Origin: Onchidella celtica
Lineage: Eukaryota > Mollusca > Gastropoda > Systellommatophora > Onchidiidae
Assembly: GCA_963931925.1 (NCBI GenBank)
Contig: OZ007583.1
Span: 18,656,548-18,720,547 of the forward strand
Length of the DNA: 64,000 nt
Direction of reading: 5' to 3'
The notes under the pieces are model-generated. The model made no database searches, was not told the DNA's origin, and worked only from the letters and a program-made list of their open reading frames with translations. A program made the translations under genes and the position numbers. This document shows, piece after piece, positions 1 through 11,300 of the stretch; position 1 is the stretch's first letter, and the number at the start of each line of letters is the position of its first letter.

Positions 1-576
1 AGCCATTCATATTTATTAAGTAATCCTAGAAAAATGAAAAGACTTCAAAGAGTGACATCGTAAGGTATCCTTGGGGGGAAAAAAAACTCCTCAAACAGGG
101 GCTTCACTCCTTGACTTACTTACATTCTGTGGGGACTGGGCAAATTTAGAAATAACGTTGATCCTTCTTAAGTAATGCTAAGTATTAAAATACATTTTCC
201 CTCATTTTCTTCCAACACCAGAACTGTATGTGACTGGACAGATTTCGAAAAAAGAGTAATAATGAAGATCAAACATATAGCACCCAAAAAAATCGCTCTA
301 GGCCCTTTACAGAAGGTCTTGTTCTCTCCAACTGCAACTCACTCTCTCTCCCTGTCTCTCTTTCTCTCTCTCTGTCATGCAGAATCTACTGCATACACTC
401 TTATACTTGACATATATACACACACATATAACTTTGGCACGGAGAGATAAAGCAGAAATTAAACAATAAAACAGCAAAAATGAAATGCATTGAGAAATAA
501 ATAATATTGAATTGTATTTCTCAATTAATGCTGAGCGTGAACACCTTTTTCCCCTTTGTATCTCTACCCCCACCAG
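1..576 (+). other. Intron of the GPR158-like gene
   Basis: No coding exon is recognised here. The stretch ends in a pyrimidine-rich tract and CAG acceptor at 574-576, directly before the terminal exon. Positions 288-378 hold a short dispersed repeat tail followed by CT-rich microsatellite sequence. The open frames crossing this stretch have no recognisable protein content. Confidence 0.6.
288..378 (+). repeat. SINE-like tail with CT-rich microsatellite
   Basis: The block around GCTCTAGGCCCTTTACAGAA followed by a CT-rich run resembles 59358-59452 (GCTCTAGGCGCTTTACAGAA plus a CT run) in the same orientation. Shared sequence ending in a simple-repeat tail is typical of short interspersed elements, but no tRNA-type A or B box was identified, so the class is open. 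Confidence 0.5.
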
Positions 577-885
577 GCTGAACTGAAGAGGTTGTACACA
601 CAGCTGCAAATCTACAAAACCAAGACAATGAGGAAAGATAACCCACACATCTCCAAGCGACGAGGAGGCAGGAAGCAGACACATCGCCGCTTTTCACTGC
701 AAGCTTTCCACCACAAACACCGTCACCATCATGACCATGACCACGATCACGAGATGTCGAAAACACCGGAGGAATCCACTAACTCGGCAGAGGCCATGGC
801 GTTTACAATAGAGCCCAGTGTTAAAGAAGATCCTAATGAAGGGCGATCCGCCCCATCTGTTAGCTTCAAATCTGGGCACAAGTAA
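577..885 (+). CDS. Terminal coding exon of a GPR158-like class C orphan GPCR
   Basis: This is the last coding exon of a multi-exon gene whose earlier exons lie outside the window. The CAG acceptor ends at 576, GCT starts the open frame, and TAA at 883-885 ends it (102 codons). The first 35 residues match my recollection of the segment just after the seventh membrane helix of GPR158/GPR179 receptors: a YTQLQIYKTK helix followed by KDNPHISKRRGGRK. These are class C (metabotropic-glutamate-like) receptors at the plasma membrane, and this piece lies in the cytoplasmic tail. The rest is low complexity: a His/Asp run (HHKHRHHHDHDHDHE) that could bind metal, then a Ser/Glu/Pro-rich end. The tail is far shorter than the several hundred residues of vertebrate GPR158. 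No transmembrane segment is present to test the assignment. Confidence 0.65.
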   Translation, partial: AELKRLYTQLQIYKTKTMRKDNPHISKRRGGRKQTHRRFSLQAFHHKHRHHHDHDHDHEMSKTPEESTNSAEAMAFTIEPSVKEDPNEGRSAPSVSFKSGHK

Positions 886-3062
886 TGACTCAATCTGAGA
901 TTTGTGTGTTTGACAATTTACCACAGTTTCTTCCTTTTGAATTTTACTGGTATGAAGCAAAGGATAAACTGGAGGGAGCTTGTGGTGAAACTTCTGTCTT
1001 TTTACGAAATTCTAAACAGGATGGTGGAATTCATTTTCAGATGGAGAATTTACATTCTGTGTATGCTGTGTATTGATTGTCATGCCGGAGTGGTATATAT
1101 GGTCAGTGCTTACTGTTCCATTTCACTAGTGCTCTCTCTTTGTTAATTTATCAAACATTCTTTGATTTTGTGATTAGATGGTAAGATTTTGTGATGTCTT
1201 AGTAAAACTGGAGGCTGGTTTGTCATTTATGTTAAAGTTGCAAAGTTTAACATACATTTTTAAATGTAATGTACATATGAATGATATACATAAATAATAG
1301 TCTCAATCATAAATCATGCAACAGAAATGCAAGAAAAAAAACAACTTTTGAGGATGATGATAATGTGACAGCCACCGCATGAAATGAATTCAAATCAACA
1401 CCTGTATCTGCTGTATAAGCTGTATACCGAATGCTAAACCAAGTGACGAAGCCTCAGATGGATGAAAAGACTTTGTCAGAAGTTATACTGAGACGGAAAT
1501 ATTATTTCATCCAAGAATAGAGTTATTTTGTTTTGTCCTATCAACTCAAAACATTTTGAGTTTAACATGTATGTTTCATGAGTTCAAAGTTTGTCAGTAT
1601 TCTATAGCAGTGTATTTGAGAAAGTGTAGAGTAAAGAGTGACATCTTTTGACTTAGCAAGGCAAGGATTCACCATAACCTCTCTTCTTGAATCTTATCCA
1701 TTATCATCATCACAATTGCCGTGGCACTTACATCAGTATGTGTCACTTTGTCTGTAAATAATTCACAATGAACAAATACATATTGTAACATTTTTTTTTC
1801 TCACAAGGTAACATTCATGACAATCTGCATCATTTGTTTCTTTTCTTATGGAGTTCATGAAATTAATGAAAACATATGTAGAATGTTAATGACTACTTTA
1901 GTTGTATGTTCCTATTTGTATTTTGTTTTCAAATGTGGTTCTGCCTCAATTGTACAAATCAAAGGCTGTAGAGGAAAGAACCATCATTGACTTGGATTTA
2001 TCCAGCTTTCAATTAACAGTGCAGTGAATCACAACAGGTGACCAAGCTGAAGACAAAGGATGAACTATTAGATTCCTCTCCCTGTAAGAGCATCAGAAAG
2101 ACAGAGTCAGAGAGAGAGAGAGAGAGAGAGAGAGTGAGAGACTGAAAATAAGAGAATGAAAGAGTGGGTGAAAATCAGTGAGATGATATTTAATTTGCAT
2201 ATCCATTTTTGTATAATTATTATTTAACAATCAGATTTTAGGCCAAGCTGCAGGCAGAGATGGAACCCACTTATACTTTTTGAATACTGTTGATAAGAAA
2301 CTTTGGTTTCGTTTATCATAATTGTTGATTCAAGGAAGTTGGCAGTATCATACTACTTCTCCGTTACTATCCGATTCAGCACACTGTAGAACAATAATAT
2401 GTGTATGTTGAGTCTCTGATCCTGTCTCACACATCTTCATAAAGTTTCTACTTTTCAATAATATGTTTCATTCCAACTGGAAATAGTGAGAGTAAATTCC
2501 ATCACATAATGGACAAATACAGAATTCAGTTTTCGATACGAATTCATTATAATTGTGGCTATTATCTTCCTCTTGGATTTTGAAATTTTGCAAGTATGAT
2601 TTGTCCAATGTCTTTGTAAATAATATCTCTTGGTTGTCTTGGGGGGAAAAAAGCCATTCTCTGCTATGATGAGCTGAGAGCAGCCATGAAACGAACTGCT
2701 TCAACTGTTCAACTCCATTGCACTGTGGTTCAGCGGTTTACAGTTGTTGCAGTCATGGCACATAAATCATAAAAGGGAATCATTGAAACTCATCTGGTTC
2801 TTAGCCTTCAGAAACAGCAGTGTGTTATATCTAAACTAGAAGTATTTTTCACATACTGAAATCAGTCCTATTGAAAATACTACTATTTTCTTGCAAAAAG
2901 ATATCCTAATGTTTGAAATGAGAAGGTCGATTTTCTTTGCGGTCAGTCTCAGAAGAAAGGTGATTTCCAATGAACATCTAAATGTTTCAGACATTGAGTC
3001 AACCATTTCTTTTAAAATATCATCAGCTGTGCATTGTCTTCCTATGGTTTCTGTCCGTCTAG
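886..3062 (+). other. 3' UTR and downstream non-coding sequence
   Basis: AT-rich sequence following the stop codon of the receptor exon. Part of it must be 3' UTR, but several AATAAA-like sites exist farther on and none can be chosen. It holds a (GA)n microsatellite at about 2107-2135. No exon or RNA gene is recognised. Confidence 0.45.
2107..2135 (+). repeat. (GA)n microsatellite
   Basis: A nearly perfect AG dinucleotide run with imperfect GA-rich flanks. Confidence 0.9.
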
Positions 3063-3482
3063 GGAAGATACTAGATACAATAAGATGAGACAGTTAGTAC
3101 ATTTAGCATGCGCAGATTTTGCATTGCCACCTAGAGGCAATTGCACAGAAGTCATGACCAATGCCATATTGTACAAAGCCAATGGAGGGAAAATATTGAA
3201 GTTAATTCATTGTTCAGCTATCGCTGTAGGCCTTGATTGAAATCACTTATTTTTCAATGAAAACTACAATTGCTGTAGGCAAACTCCATTTTTTTTTTTT
3301 TTTGGTCACTGGTAGTAGCACTGTAACAAATCCGCACCAATAATTTTTCATTACATCAAGCATTTTATTCATGCATTGTGCCATGAGCCCCGCCTCCAAT
3401 CAGCGCAAAATGTGTGCATGATTTTTTTCATAGGTGTGAAGAAGGGAGTTCTCATCTTATTCTAGTGTATCTAGTATCTTTG
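3063..3482 (+). mobile_element. MITE family 1, copy 1 (hAT-like)
   Basis: The left end reads AAGATACTAGATACAATAAG and the right end is its approximate reverse complement, ending ATCTAGTATCTTTG. The interior matches copies at 32479-32863 (opposite orientation) and 52825-53241 (same orientation), sharing blocks such as AGGCCTTGATT and AGTAGCACTG. The length of about 420 bp and lack of coding capacity mark a non-autonomous element. I see no clear target duplication for this copy, so it may be older than the third copy. Confidence 0.8.
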
Positions 3483-6400
3483 CCTGGGTTCACTGAGTCG
3501 AATATTTTGAGTCATCCAGTTTCATATCAGTCCTTAAGGTGATGAGGGAACATAGATGAAGGAATAATCCATGTAGGTTATGATATTCAATAGCATCCAT
3601 GGTGAAAACTGTCTGCATACGTTCACTCTAAGGCTCCAAACTATTTAATCATACTACTGCCACATAGAGAGTTACTTTGTTTATTCTTCAGACAGTGATA
3701 GAACCTGTTCCACCAATGCTGGAATTCTGACTTTTTTTTTTGTCAGGAGAAAGTGTGTTGCAATTTTATTTCTATATGTACCATAAGCATAATCCTTCAT
3801 TTTTAGTTTTTTTTTCATTTCAAAGTCAGAATAACAGTGCTTGAAATAAAATGATTTAGCATTTGAAATACATAAAATCTATTATTGAACTTGGCTTGAC
3901 TCCCTAGCCCCCGCCCCTACCCCATAATTGTGTTCTTGGACCGCTAGGGGCAGCCTCATGAATCCCTAGCCTTTATTCTAACCAGCTGGAAAAGTTTCAG
4001 ACATTTGTTTCATTCCCTGCATTGAGAGTTTTTGAACTGCAAATGTTAATGTTACACATTTGGTATTTGAAACTTATATTGATCTGGAAAACCTTAACAA
4101 AGTACACCTTTCTGAAAAAGCTGATTTCATTGGTTCCGGTTAAACAGCATTGAAAAATTAACCAGTTGAATCAGCTGAAGGCAGTAGTAAGGTTAACTGT
4201 GAAATACGGGTATAACAAAAAGAAACATTGCAAGCAAAGTGACAGTGACATTATTATTATATTATTATTTTCTGTTGATTATTTATTGATGTTAAGTCAA
4301 GAGTTATTACGTGTAATAGCCTTGGCAATTCAACATTTTTCAGTTCCATTCTATGACATTTTCTCATTGTAAATCATATGACACGATGTAGACTTATGAC
4401 TAGTTAAATCACTTTAGTTTAGGACTAGTCAAAACCTAGTTGTGTTGATATTACTAAATACATCACAGTAAATCGTTAATGTACATGATTAAATTGTAAA
4501 CAGTCACAGCTGGTAAGTAGGGAAACCTGAGCAGATCAGACACATTTCTAGCCATAGATCAGAGAGAATTTTGTAAAAAATGTGTGACTCATTTATTCAC
4601 ATGGAAGAAAATTAAAAACAAATACATGTATGCAAACAAATAAGAAAAAATACAGTAGGTGAATAGGACAGCCTGGGTAAATTAGACATGTTTATGAGTT
4701 GTAGATGGAGAATTGTGTAAAACTTCCTTTGACATGAAACAGTTTTACAGAGAGAAAATTCACATATTAAATGATATAATATAATTAAATCATGTACAAA
4801 GTGGAAAAAAAAATTATGAAGGGTCATTGATATGAGATCTCACAAATAGAATTAACATCCCAATCTGACTTGTTGCCAACATCACTTTTATTTTGAAATT
4901 GATGGACCTGAAGAAACATGTCAGAAACTAACTTCTCTCAGTGGAGCAGTTTATTTGACATCCAGGCTTTCAAAACATTAACTTTGCAAACTTAAAAATC
5001 AGCCATTGGAAAGATGGGTTTTTTAGTTGTGTTTTTCTTTTTCACTCTACCACTCCCTGACAAGGCCAGGTTTTAGCACTTGGCATAGTGTGTACAAAGG
5101 GAATAACAATAGAATTTAATTTCCTGAGAATGCATTCTCATTCAGTTCACCAATATATTGCATATAGCCTAGCTATTTTGTAAGTGTTAGTGTGCGTGGA
5201 GAATTCAATATAGTCTGTCTGTTCATCTCGTCCACACACATAAAGCTGATTAACTTTTACACCATTAAGGTTTAAGGGAGAAAGTGTATCAAATGTTCTC
5301 CAATATAGTTTTTAGGAAATAACTCAAGCAAAAAAATGAAATAAGAAAATTACAAACAACAAATCAAGAAAACAAAACAAGTATATTTTATTCATTATCA
5401 GTCAGCAGATGCTGAGGTGACTGAAGGTAACTAACTATGAATGTTTGGTCTATTTTGCTGACTGCCATGTGGCAAAAAATTTAGGATTTTGTACAAGCAG
5501 TATCAGACATAAAGTACATTTCACAAATGCAAATGTAGATCTACTCCCAATTTGCAAAAGTATTTGTGTGAAATGGCAATACATGAAAAGTCTCTGTTAT
5601 TTATATTACTGTTAGTGGTTGTGGTGGTATATTGTTTTTACCGGATACATTCATGTTGTCATCAGAGTTTTCTCAAATCTACAATAGATAGATGAACTTC
5701 CTCACAAAAAAAATAATAAAAATCGGCGGACATTCTGTAAACATTTTAAAAAATCACAAAACGCTTTATGAGACATTCCCTAAGTCTGTCATCTAGTTGG
5801 AATGGATTAAAGGTGGAGATTTGGAATTAAGCTCATATTATTTTTGTTTCCAGCAGAGACCATATCTGAAGTGATATCTATACATTTATCTTTATGTGAT
5901 CTTCTTAACCATTTTGCTGCCAAGCCCAAACACTCTTCTTTCCTTTAGACTACCAGAGTAATGGATTATCAGGTAGGAAGACAGCAGGAATTAGTATAAA
6001 TTAGGAGTGCAAAACATGCCGGAGTGTCAGATGATAGATCGGCCTTGCGGCAGTGTTAGCATGAAACTACAGGGCCGATCTATCGGCTGCTCGGCAGCAT
6101 TCTGCAACATACGATGGGCTTTTTTTCAGCTCTGCAGCAGCAGTAGGGTTAAGGTGGTTACCGTGGAACATATCATGATTCAGCACTGAAAACAAACTGA
6201 CCCAGCATATATAATACTTTTCTTTGAATTGAAACCACAATGTTAGGCCTAACATTCAATTGTTGCAGCTGACAAACACAAATGCATAGATTATTTGTCA
6301 TTCAGTCTTTTGTTGTAAAAGCTTGTGATTGAAACATACAAATTTAGACAGTGACATCTGCATTGTAAAACCATTGTTTGTACCATAACGGTGTGACAAC

Positions 6401-8042
6401 ATACTCACACTGCAGTTTCTTGAGATTCCGAAACATTTCTATATGAGTAACTTGAAAATTATATGCCAAATATCACAGCTCTCTCTTCACAATAGTATGG
6501 CCAGATTAGGATTTGTGAGTACCAAGACCTGCTTATTTTGTTCATGCACCAGCAAATGTCACAATAAGTATTAGATAATGACTTTGTCACTGAGCAGCAC
6601 AGCAGCCCATGGTTTCCCTCATCAATGTGTACATATGTCACCTCAGTCAGTTCATTTCCATCTCTTCTAAACTATCTTTGTTAATGCAGTAACTTTAAGA
6701 TTACATGTGCAGTGGATTTTGTCATCAAATTATTGTAATTTTTATCTTTGCACTCTATAATCTTCTGTGTACATAAACAAGTAAGAGTGAACTTACAAAT
6801 CAACTTCATGGAGTGCATGTTAAAAGTCATGCTTATTTATTGGAAAATGTTGTGTTGATGTTTACATGTGTGTTCATGTGTATCATTTGACCTCTCTAGC
6901 AGTCTAGTCTTCTTCTAGTATGCTGCGTGTATCTTTTTAACTTGGGTGGATAAAGGGGAGGGGGTGGCTGATGGGGGAAACAAAACTTTGTGATTTGCAT
7001 GTGTGTGTATTTAGAAATGCAAGAAGTCTTCTCTTTTTGTATCACTACATTGCATGTGAGTAAAAGGCAGATGCCTAACTTTTCCCATATACTATTAACT
7101 TACAATATCAAGTGAAGATGCCTTTAGAGAGAATCATCATTCTGTTTTGTAATGTTATATATGGACTCCACTATGTGCATCAGTTTCTTTTTTTTCTTTT
7201 CTTTCTCTCATTTGGGAATGTGAATATTGAAGGCTACTTTTGACTATTTTTGTCTATTTCATTCATCTAAATCCAATTTTACCCATTTACAGGCCGGATT
7301 TTTCAACTGCTTTATGAATAGCTCACTGTGCTCAGACATCTTGTACATATCATGTTTTGTTTTGGTATTTATTATACTCTTCTTTTGTACAAATAACGTT
7401 TATAGTTGAGTGGACTTGAAGGAATGTTTCAACTGTTCAGAAGTAAGCTATTTCGTTGTTAAAGTGAATTTGCAGTATGTTTTTTATTGCACTAAAAGAG
7501 AAATATCTCTCTTATTTCAAAATGCTCTCTGCTCCCAGATACTTGGTGGGATGGAGTAATTCTGGAAACTTTTTTAATCCTGCAAACTGTCATTGCCACA
7601 TTTATTTTAAATGTAGACGGACAATTTTACCTTCATTAATTTGCTGAAGAAACAAACTACAACCCATAGTGCTCAGAGAAAAATGTTTATATAGTGTTGA
7701 CATACATTCTGATAACTGAACATATGAAAAGACAAGACCAACCAACGAAACCTTCTCATGTCAAAATATTCTTGCACATCACCACTTTTTTTTTTCCTCA
7801 TGTCAAAAAAACTTGACAAATAATAACTTTTAAAAAAAAATCTCATAATGACAATTGGATGATAATCTTCATTTGTTGGTTTTGCAAAATGTCACAAAAA
7901 TGACAAGAAATCAGTGAAGATGTCATTAAAAGTGTTGAATAAATCCTGATCTTTGCACTTTCATCATTTTCAAAAAAATCTATCCAAAATCAGTTTGAAG
8001 TACCTGTAAGAAAAAGGGGGGGGGGGGGGGGGATAAACACAA
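3483..8042. other. Non-coding sequence, no gene recognised
   Basis: AT-rich sequence with homopolymer runs and no recognisable exon, RNA gene or complete mobile element. A small inverted repeat (ATAGATCGGCC with its complement about 45 bases later) lies near 6028-6084. A run of 17 G occurs at 8016-8032, right before the MITE at 8043. Confidence 0.5.
8016..8032 (+). repeat. Poly-G run
   Basis: Seventeen consecutive G bases beside the MITE at 8043. Such runs are prone to length error. Confidence 0.9.
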
Positions 8043-8397
8043 ACTAATAAATTAACCAGATTGGAAACACGTGCTTCGGGCTTTGTCACTTTTTACGGAA
8101 TTTCCCGAGCGACGACTGTATAACCAACATGGCCGCCGCTCAGGAAATTCCGATTCTAGTTCTATCTGCAGTAGAAAATTCATTTCATTTGTCAAGATTG
8201 GTTGTACATGTATTAATTTCTTGGTGCGGAACCAAACTTCCGCGTTCAGTAGACGCGCCAAAATGGTGTCATTCAAAATTGTAGCTAGGCTGAAGCGTCG
8301 GTCGCTACCTTAAACCTGATATGGCGGATGGTTCATGACCTTTTGCTGTTTTGTGACGTCGCACAATGCGATCATCCAGTCTGGTTAATTTATTAGT
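8043..8397. mobile_element. MITE with TTAA-containing inverted ends
   Basis: The left end ACTAATAAATTAACCAGA pairs with the right end TCTGGTTAATTTATTAGT, and the match continues into TTGGA/TCCAG. The interior is clearly more GC- and CpG-rich than its surroundings and holds a second inverted pair (GGAATTTCC near 8098 and GGAAATTCC near 8141). There is no coding capacity. If TTAA is the target duplication, the true ends would be CCAGAYTGGA, as expected of piggyBac-type MITEs, but the inverted match runs nine bases further out, so the class is unsettled. Confidence 0.75.
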
Positions 8398-11300
8398 CTG
8401 TGGGGGGAAAGGAGTAAAATTAGTCGGCACTTTCATGGAAATGTTTTGTTGTTACAAGGCAAAATTAATTGGCAATTTCGTTGAAGCATTTTGTTGGAAC
8501 AGGGCAAATAAGTGGGCAGTTTCATGAAAATTTTTGTTGGTATTTGTTTTCTTATCAAGTATTATAGCCCTGTAAGCTGTTGATGTTATCAAAGAGAAAG
8601 CATTAATTTTGAAACTTTTCTTTCATATTTCCTTTCCTCTTTTTTATTTCCCCAAATTTCTTGCTTTTAGCATTATCTGACAGCCTGCTACAGCTTTTGA
8701 CACATACAAAGCCCTGCGATCAAGTGAAGCTTTAGAGAGGAATATTGCAAAAACATGATGTGAAAGATGTATCACAACTAGTGCGCTGATTTGTGTAATT
8801 AAAATGTCTAGCCTATGGGCTCAGGTCCCCCAAAAATTTATAATACAAGAAAGACAAAATGGCCAGACGCCAACAGCTGCTATATATTCTTAAAATTTAT
8901 CAATAAAAAAAATAAATATTCTTTTAATTATTGTTCAGAACTCCCTATTAATGTTTTACAATGTGTATTTCGTTTTGTTTAGTTCATCAGTTGTTTTTTT
9001 GCAAGTCACAATATCTTACACTTTGTTTAGCATTGTTTATTATACTTAATTTTCTTTTGAATTTATTTGAATTTATTTTACATTCAAGAACTGTAGTTCG
9101 CTTCCATTATCAGGCAATTTGTTTTGCCTTTCCATACATCAAGAAAGATCAATTTATTTTGCCTTACGTTTTTTCATTCGTATGTTTATTAATTTATTTT
9201 GCTTTCTCATCATTTGTTCTTGCAAAATAGACTGTTTGAGTTTGAATATCAGCAGATGCTGATGTAACTATTCAGATGTCCAGACAAGTTGAAAAACAAG
9301 AACTTGCAAACAATGCAAGTATGTTAGCATTTTCGTAATTTTTTGATGGGATAGGTTTCTTGTGTGAAGCGACTAAAATATAGCTCTTTGTTGGGGTTCT
9401 TCCACAAGGAAAAAAGCATGCCATTCGTGGTTGCAAACAAACATTTTTTGTTTCCAAGGTCTTTTTTTTTTTTTTTAAATTGCCAGTGTGGACCTTTCCT
9501 AGAACTTTTTCCCATTTTGTAATTTTTTAAAAACTGTTCAAGTTTTGTTTTTTTTGGTAGTACCTGATTTGATTAACTGAAGGCAGCCACAATTTCTAGC
9601 ATTATCTCATTTGTATCTATTTCTTGTCACAGATCTGTGATTCTCAATTGTGTATTGGTAAACTCCTTTCTAGGCACTATTAAAGCTTTCTTATAATTAT
9701 TTACTGTGGACTTCAGATTTTCATAATTATTGTCCAAATATTTTGCATGTGTGCAAAAATAGCATATCTTCATAAGTTGGTACATTTTTGCATTCTTATT
9801 TTATTTATGCCTGTTATATTTAAATTTTAAGATTGATTTGCTATGCTCTTGCAATATTGTTATTATTTGCTTGTTTAAATTATTTCCGGATGAGCCGTGA
9901 GAAGGTAGCATTTAATTGATATTTAGAATTCCCACTGGCATAATATAACACTGGTAAACATATGAGAAATTCAACCTTACATGATTTGATGCTGTTCAGG
10001 TATGAAATTTTCAAACTCAGTTTAATTTAAAATGTTGGCCCTGGATGTACATGGGAGCAAATCAAGGACAAAGCTCACTGATTGGGTAAAGTGCTCACAT
10101 GACGTTATACTGATTGTTTCTTCAACACATTCTTTGAATTATTGTTAATGTTAATGTAGTAAACCAGTTTATCATAGAATCTTGTGCCTGAAAAACATTT
10201 AATCAAGGGGTACATTCAGAGCTGTGTATTCACTATCATTTTATTTCAGCCTGTTTGCCCATTCTGTTCACTTAACATCACCCCAGTACTACTTTATTCT
10301 TTCTTTTTTTTTACAAAAATTGAGATGAGGTCATAAAAATGACATATTAAAGAGTATGCTATCACTCCAAGAAAATCATGACAGTATCCATCTCTAGGAG
10401 AAGATTTTGAAGTTTTAAAAAGGTTGATCTAACATTTTGTAAAGTTTAATTTCAAAACTTTGGCAGCAATGTTTTCAAAGCGTGCTGATATGGAGATAGA
10501 AGAAGGCAGAAATAAGTCAAATAATTATGAGACAAAAAGCAACTGAAACTATTCATAAATGGACAGGTTCCTGTGTATTCCTAGAAAGAAAATAATAATG
10601 CAGTATTGAAAAATAAGACGATAGTATGGAAAAAAAAATTTGCTGAGCCTCTGAACAGAGCTGATTTTTTTCTTTGAATTATCTGACTACCAAGTGGGGT
10701 CCAGCATTCCAGAGTGAGAGCCCCTTGTTTGTAGTTTGTAGTTTGTTGTGATAGGGATTGTGAATTGTATGAAGAGGGTGCAGCATCATGGTACTAGTTT
10801 TTTAAAAGCAGTTAATTAGTTTTACTAATTTAGTTCATTGCTTTCCATTGAGTAAGAAAGTTATAATTTCACTTCACACAAATGCCATAGTCTCATCTTG
10901 CCTGTAGTACAATATCAGTTGCAATAAACTTTCCGGTTATGTCATCCACATTTTGCCAGGATTCAGGCTCTTCAATGTGAGAAAGTTTTTCACATAGCAA
11001 GCAAATAATAATTAATAATTAGGAATAAACAAATATTGAGGAAAGGCTTACAAACAGATGCAGTTTTTAATTAGGTAATGTATTATTTTCTTCTTGATGG
11101 AACCAAGTGGTTCAGATAAAGACATAAAAGGTATAAAAGTTCCATGAGAGTGCATTCTTAGTGAAGGGCTTTGTGTGTGTATTCTTCCCCCTACTTTCTT
11201 TCACAGACTCTGAAATGATAATATGAACAGCCGAGACAGCCTATCCCTCGAAGGGACTGAAATTATCCCCCCTTTCAAATGTGTTGATTGAATGTCAATC

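Noticed and set aside
175-450. 91-codon open frame near the left edge
   Set aside because: It runs through a CT microsatellite and an interspersed repeat tail. Its Leu/Ser content is compositional.
3063-3482. Target duplication for MITE family 1 copy 1
   Set aside because: The flanking 8-mers do not match convincingly. Only copy 3 has a clear duplication.
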